In this document: positions 61,323-64,000 of the stretch, one piece after another
Numbering within the stretch: position 1 is the stretch's first letter
Layout: each line of letters opens with the position of its first letter
Source of the DNA: Flavobacterium cucumis
Lineage (GTDB): Bacteria; Bacteroidota; Bacteroidia; Flavobacteriales; Flavobacteriaceae
Reading direction: 5' to 3'
DNA: 64,000 nt
Assembly: GCF_900148835.1 (NCBI RefSeq)
Contig: NZ_FRYK01000002.1
Coordinates: 248,001 to 312,000, forward strand
Translations under genes and position numbers: made by a program
Notes under the pieces: model-generated
Told to the model about the DNA's origin: nothing
The model's input: only the letters and a program-made list of their open reading frames with translations
Database searches by the model: none

Positions 61323-62381
61323 ATGATCAACTTATTTAACGCACATATCGAAAACCTATCGATTCATAGAGTAGGAAATAAAAGTAGAAACGAAGCCATT
61401 TTCTTATCGGAAAATCCATACGGGTTGAATGATGAAATCATGCCTTTGTTGAAGGAATTTTTCTTTAAGCCTTTTAGAGAAAAAGAAGAAAACTACTTCC
61501 AGTTTGCTCATGAAGTAGATTTAGAATACAACGAAATGTACAATTTTGCTACCGAAGTTTTCAATAACCCAAGCGAAATTCACAACGTTTCAAAAAAAAT
61601 CACAAAACACCTTTTTGAGCAATCGAATCATCCACATATTAAAAACGGAGAAGTATATATAGCTTATTTTACACACGTTTCTATTGATAATAATGTAGTA
61701 GATGCTATCGGAGTTTTCAAAAGTGAAATACAAACCGATTTCTTACAATTCGAAGAAAACGGAAACAACTTAGAAATGATTTTACAACAAGGAATCAACT
61801 TGAATAAGTTGGACAAAGGTTGTATCATTTTCAACTACAAAAAAGAAGAAGGCTACAAAATTTTAACTGTAGATAGCAACCGTTACGATGCGCGTTATTG
61901 GTTAGAGCATTTCTTATCCGTTGATGCGTTTCAAGATGAAAACTTCATGACGAAGAAATACTTAAAATTCTGTCAAGAGTTCGCAAAAGAAGTAGTTTTA
62001 CCTGCCGAAGACAAGCAACAAGAAGTATTGTTCATGAACCGTGCTATCAATCACTTTGCAAAAAATGATGAATTTGAAGAAACGGCTTTCTTAAACGAAG
62101 TAATGCAAAATCCAGAATTCATTCCAGAATTCAAAAATTATAAAGTAGATAAAGGTGCCAAATATAGCATCGAAGACGTTTCAAGTTTCCCCATTGCCAA
62201 TGCTGCGGTAACTGACGTTCGTCGTTCGTTAAAAAATACGATTCAATTAGACACGAATATCCAAATCAAATTGGATTTCATCAATCCAGAAAGTGCGGAG
62301 AAATTCGTTGAAAAAGGTTGGGACGAAGAAAAACAAATGTATTATTACTTGGTTTACTTTAACAAAGAGCAGAAATCGTAA
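61323..62381 (+). CDS. Nucleoid-associated protein (NdpA/YejK family)
   Basis: A 352-residue cytoplasmic protein. It opens LFNAHIENLSIHRVGNKSRNE and has the central IKNGEVYIAYFTHVSIDNNVVDAIGVFKSE pattern with a LNLNKLDKGCIIFN-like segment and a C-terminal IKLDFINPESAEKFVEKGWD, as in Bacteroidetes NA37-type proteins. Related proteins bind DNA in the nucleoid; here the function is not known. It stands alone between two spacer terminators. Confidence 0.85.
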   Translation: MINLFNAHIENLSIHRVGNKSRNEAIFLSENPYGLNDEIMPLLKEFFFKPFREKEENYFQFAHEVDLEYNEMYNFATEVFNNPSEIHNVSKKITKHLFEQSNHPHIKNGEVYIAYFTHVSIDNNVVDAIGVFKSEIQTDFLQFEENGNNLEMILQQGINLNKLDKGCIIFNYKKEEGYKILTVDSNRYDARYWLEHFLSVDAFQDENFMTKKYLKFCQEFAKEVVLPAEDKQQEVLFMNRAINHFAKNDEFEETAFLNEVMQNPEFIPEFKNYKVDKGAKYSIEDVSSFPIANAAVTDVRRSLKNTIQLDTNIQIKLDFINPESAEKFVEKGWDEEKQMYYYLVYFNKEQKS

Positions 62382-62401
62382 GGTATTTACATAGAAACAT
62401 T

Positions 62402-62437
62402 AAACCTCAATTACAACTTGTACTTGAGGTTTTTTTC
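62402..62437 (+). terminator. Terminator after the nucleoid-associated protein gene
   Basis: AACCTCAA and TACAA on one arm pair with TTGTA and TTGAGGTT on the other, followed by T residues. Confidence 0.8.
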
Positions 62438-62472
62438 TGAAAGAACTTTAACAAAATATTTTGTTTAGCTTT

Positions 62473-62504
62473 TTTGATTTTAAATTAAACATTCTGTATC
62501 TTTG
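62473..62504 (+). promoter_or_regulatory. Bacteroidetes promoter for the TetR-like gene
   Basis: TTTG (62473-62476) is 20 bases before TATCTTTG (62497-62504), the best -33/-7 pair in the window. It overlaps the longer reading frame at 62502, which supports the later start at 62523. Confidence 0.6.
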
Positions 62505-62522
62505 AGAAAAATATTTAAAATC

Positions 62523-63182
62523 ATGGCAAAAAAGAAAGAAATAAACAAAGAAGGGATTTTAAGTTTATACATCGATTATTTCTTAGAACACAACAAGCAA
62601 CCACAATCGGTTTATTTGTTTGCCAAACATGCTGGTTTTGAGGAAGGTTTGTTTTACAAACACTACGCCTCTTTTAATCAAATTGAGCAAAACTTTTTCA
62701 CTTCGCTATTCGACAATACTCTAGAATTATTAGGAAATAGTGAAGAATTCGTTTCATACGATGCTCGCACGCAACTGTTAAGTTTCTATTTCACGTATTT
62801 CGAAATGTTAACCGCCAATAGAAGTTTTGTAGTAGCCTTATTGAAAGAAGACAAAAACAAATTGAAAAGTTTGTCAAAATTGAGCGAATTAAGAAAAAAT
62901 TTCAAACAGTTTTACGATACTTTAGACATTGAAAAAATCGATTTAAAACAAGAAAAGTTAATCGAAATTCAAGAGAAAACCATGAGCGAAATGGCTTGGT
63001 TTCAATTCTTATTCACTTTAAAGTTTTGGATTGAAGACACATCAATTTCATTCGAAAAAACCGATATTTTCATTGAAAAATCAGTCAATACTAGTTTTGA
63101 TTTAATGGATACTACTCCATTCAAAAGTCTAATTGATTTTGGTAAATTCATGTGGAAAGAAAGAGGCTCATTTAAAATGTAA
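62523..63182 (+). CDS. TetR-like regulator with a TetR_C_23-type C-terminal domain
   Basis: A 219-residue protein from the ATG at 62523 (the frame is open seven codons further, into the promoter). The N-terminus has a TetR helix-turn-helix pattern: EGILSLYIDYFLEHN, then SVYLFAKHAGFEEGLFYKHYAS. The C-terminal domain is all helical (LLSFYFTYFEML, SEMAWFQFLFTLKFWIED). It precedes an AarF/UbiB-like kinase gene by 12 bases, a pairing I have seen in Flavobacteria, so it may control it. Ligand unknown. Confidence 0.8.
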   Translation: MAKKKEINKEGILSLYIDYFLEHNKQPQSVYLFAKHAGFEEGLFYKHYASFNQIEQNFFTSLFDNTLELLGNSEEFVSYDARTQLLSFYFTYFEMLTANRSFVVALLKEDKNKLKSLSKLSELRKNFKQFYDTLDIEKIDLKQEKLIEIQEKTMSEMAWFQFLFTLKFWIEDTSISFEKTDIFIEKSVNTSFDLMDTTPFKSLIDFGKFMWKERGSFKM

Positions 63183-63194
63183 GCAAAAACCATA

Positions 63195-64000
63195 TGAAAA
63201 CAATAGATAGTATCCCAACATCAAAAATCCAACGCGCTTCTAAACTGATTCAAACCGGTGCAAAAGTAGGCGTGAATTATCTCAAATATTACGGTGATAA
63301 AATCACCAAAACCGAAGAAGAAGCCAAAGAATCGCTTAACAAAAATAACGCAGCCGACATTTACGACAGTTTAAAGCAACTGAAAGGAAGTGCTTTGAAG
63401 GTCGCACAAATGTTGAGTATGGACAAAAATATTTTACCAAGAGCTTACGTGGAGAAATTCTCTTTGGCACAATTTTCGGTTCCGCCGTTGTCGGCTCCTT
63501 TGGTGAACAAAACCTTTAAAAATTACTTTGGCAAACAACCAAACGAAATATACGATACCTTCAATGCCACTTCTATAAATGCGGCTAGCATTGGTCAAGT
63601 GCACCAAGCCACCAAGGATGGGAAAAAACTTGCTGTGAAAATTCAATATCCAGGAGTGGCAGAAAGTATTAGTTCGGATTTAGCTTTAGTGAAGCCTATT
63701 GCCATAAAAATGTTCAATATTAAAGGAAAAGATTCCGATAAATATTTCAAAGAAGTTGAAGACAAATTGATTGAAGAAACCAATTACATCAACGAAGTAA
63801 AACAAAGTATAGAAATGGCAGAAGCTTGCCAAAATATTCCAAATTTGATTTTTCCTAAATATTATCCAGAATGGTCTTCGGAAAAAATCATTACAATGGA
63901 TTGGATGACGGGTGAACATTTATCAGAATTCACCGCTCATAATACCGATGCTGAGAAATCAAATATTTTAGGACAAACGCTTTGGGATTTTTACATGTAC
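63195..64000 (+). CDS. AarF/ABC1/UbiB family atypical kinase (partial, 3' end outside window)
   Basis: The reading frame from the ATG at 63195 stays open for 268 codons to the right edge. It shows the UbiB/ADCK N-terminal motif LKGSALKVAQMLSM, with K69-V70-A71-Q72 in the place of KxGQ, an alanine-rich loop NAASIGQVHQA near 135-145, the lysine in KKLAVKIQYPG and the glutamate in EVEDKLIEETNYINE. Family members are needed for ubiquinone or other quinone lipid metabolism through an unusual ATPase activity. The catalytic HRD and DFG-like segments fall outside the window. Confidence 0.9.

Noticed and set aside
1..64000. tRNA or rRNA genes
   Set aside because: No cloverleaf-like stretch with a TTCGAA-type T loop was found in any spacer; most spacers are short and AT-rich.

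Overview
The window is a stretch of chromosome from a member of the Flavobacteriaceae, most likely the genus Flavobacterium. The DNA is AT-rich. One protein ends in a gliding-motility/type IX secretion sorting domain. Several gene starts sit behind the Bacteroidetes -7 element TAnnTTTG rather than a Shine-Dalgarno site. Gene content (DUF5606, DUF349 repeats, OstA-like protein, 2TM proteins, LytTR signalling, arginine operon with an ArgF'-type transcarbamylase) is typical of the family. I found no tRNA, rRNA, CRISPR array, prophage or transposase.

Layout. 1-6066: end of a surface polysaccharide locus (GT4, GT2, hexapeptide acyltransferase, Wzx-like flippase, DegT aminotransferase, FemAB/GNAT-like acyltransferase). 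6176-13361: T9SS-sorted surface protein, two secreted amidohydrolase-fold proteins, an rRNA/tRNA methyltransferase. 13478-24230: housekeeping block (Rel, Fur family, PurA, OstA/LptA-like, class III aminotransferase, TPR protein, DUF368 transporter, AroE). 24231-28496: a repeat-rich accessory patch; mosaic blocks of palindromic repeats, in inverted order, flank a DUF349 gene and a lone TIR-like gene that looks like an immunity effector. 28497-30542: MazG, DUF5606, peptide deformylase. 30723-38706: an eight-gene arginine operon (GNAT, G, C, D, F', B, E, H) ending against a convergent Lrp-type regulator. 38703-41426: Lrp, RuvX, NlpE/META lipoprotein, DapD. 41447-46632: an LPS-core-like cluster (GT9, three GT2, lipopolysaccharide-kinase-like protein, methyltransferase). 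46649-50631: Sua5/TsaC, CCA/poly(A) polymerase, heme A synthase, CDP-alcohol phosphotransferase. 50686-57597, minus strand: two thioredoxin-fold proteins and a LytTR two-component locus whose kinase is fused to a 2TM domain and followed by two more 2TM genes, then a TPR-like secreted protein and a TonB-dependent receptor. 57767-64000: ClC-type protein, HPP protein, glutaminase, pRiA4b ORF-3-like protein, nucleoid-associated protein, TetR-like regulator and the start of an AarF/UbiB kinase.

How the genes work together. The arginine operon encodes the linear route from glutamate to arginine, with a deacylase (ArgE) and no ArgJ; carbamoyl phosphate must come from elsewhere. The polysaccharide, LPS-like, OstA and DUF368 genes all serve cell-envelope building. 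The most unusual material is the TIR-like gene inside inverted repeat mosaics, a candidate structured RNA next to one mosaic, a tandem repeat inside the DegT aminotransferase reading frame, the kinase-2TM fusion, the ClC protein lacking both proton-coupling glutamates, and an ArgF' with an unexpected residue at the substrate-selecting position. All family names come from reading the sequence and from memory; no search was run.
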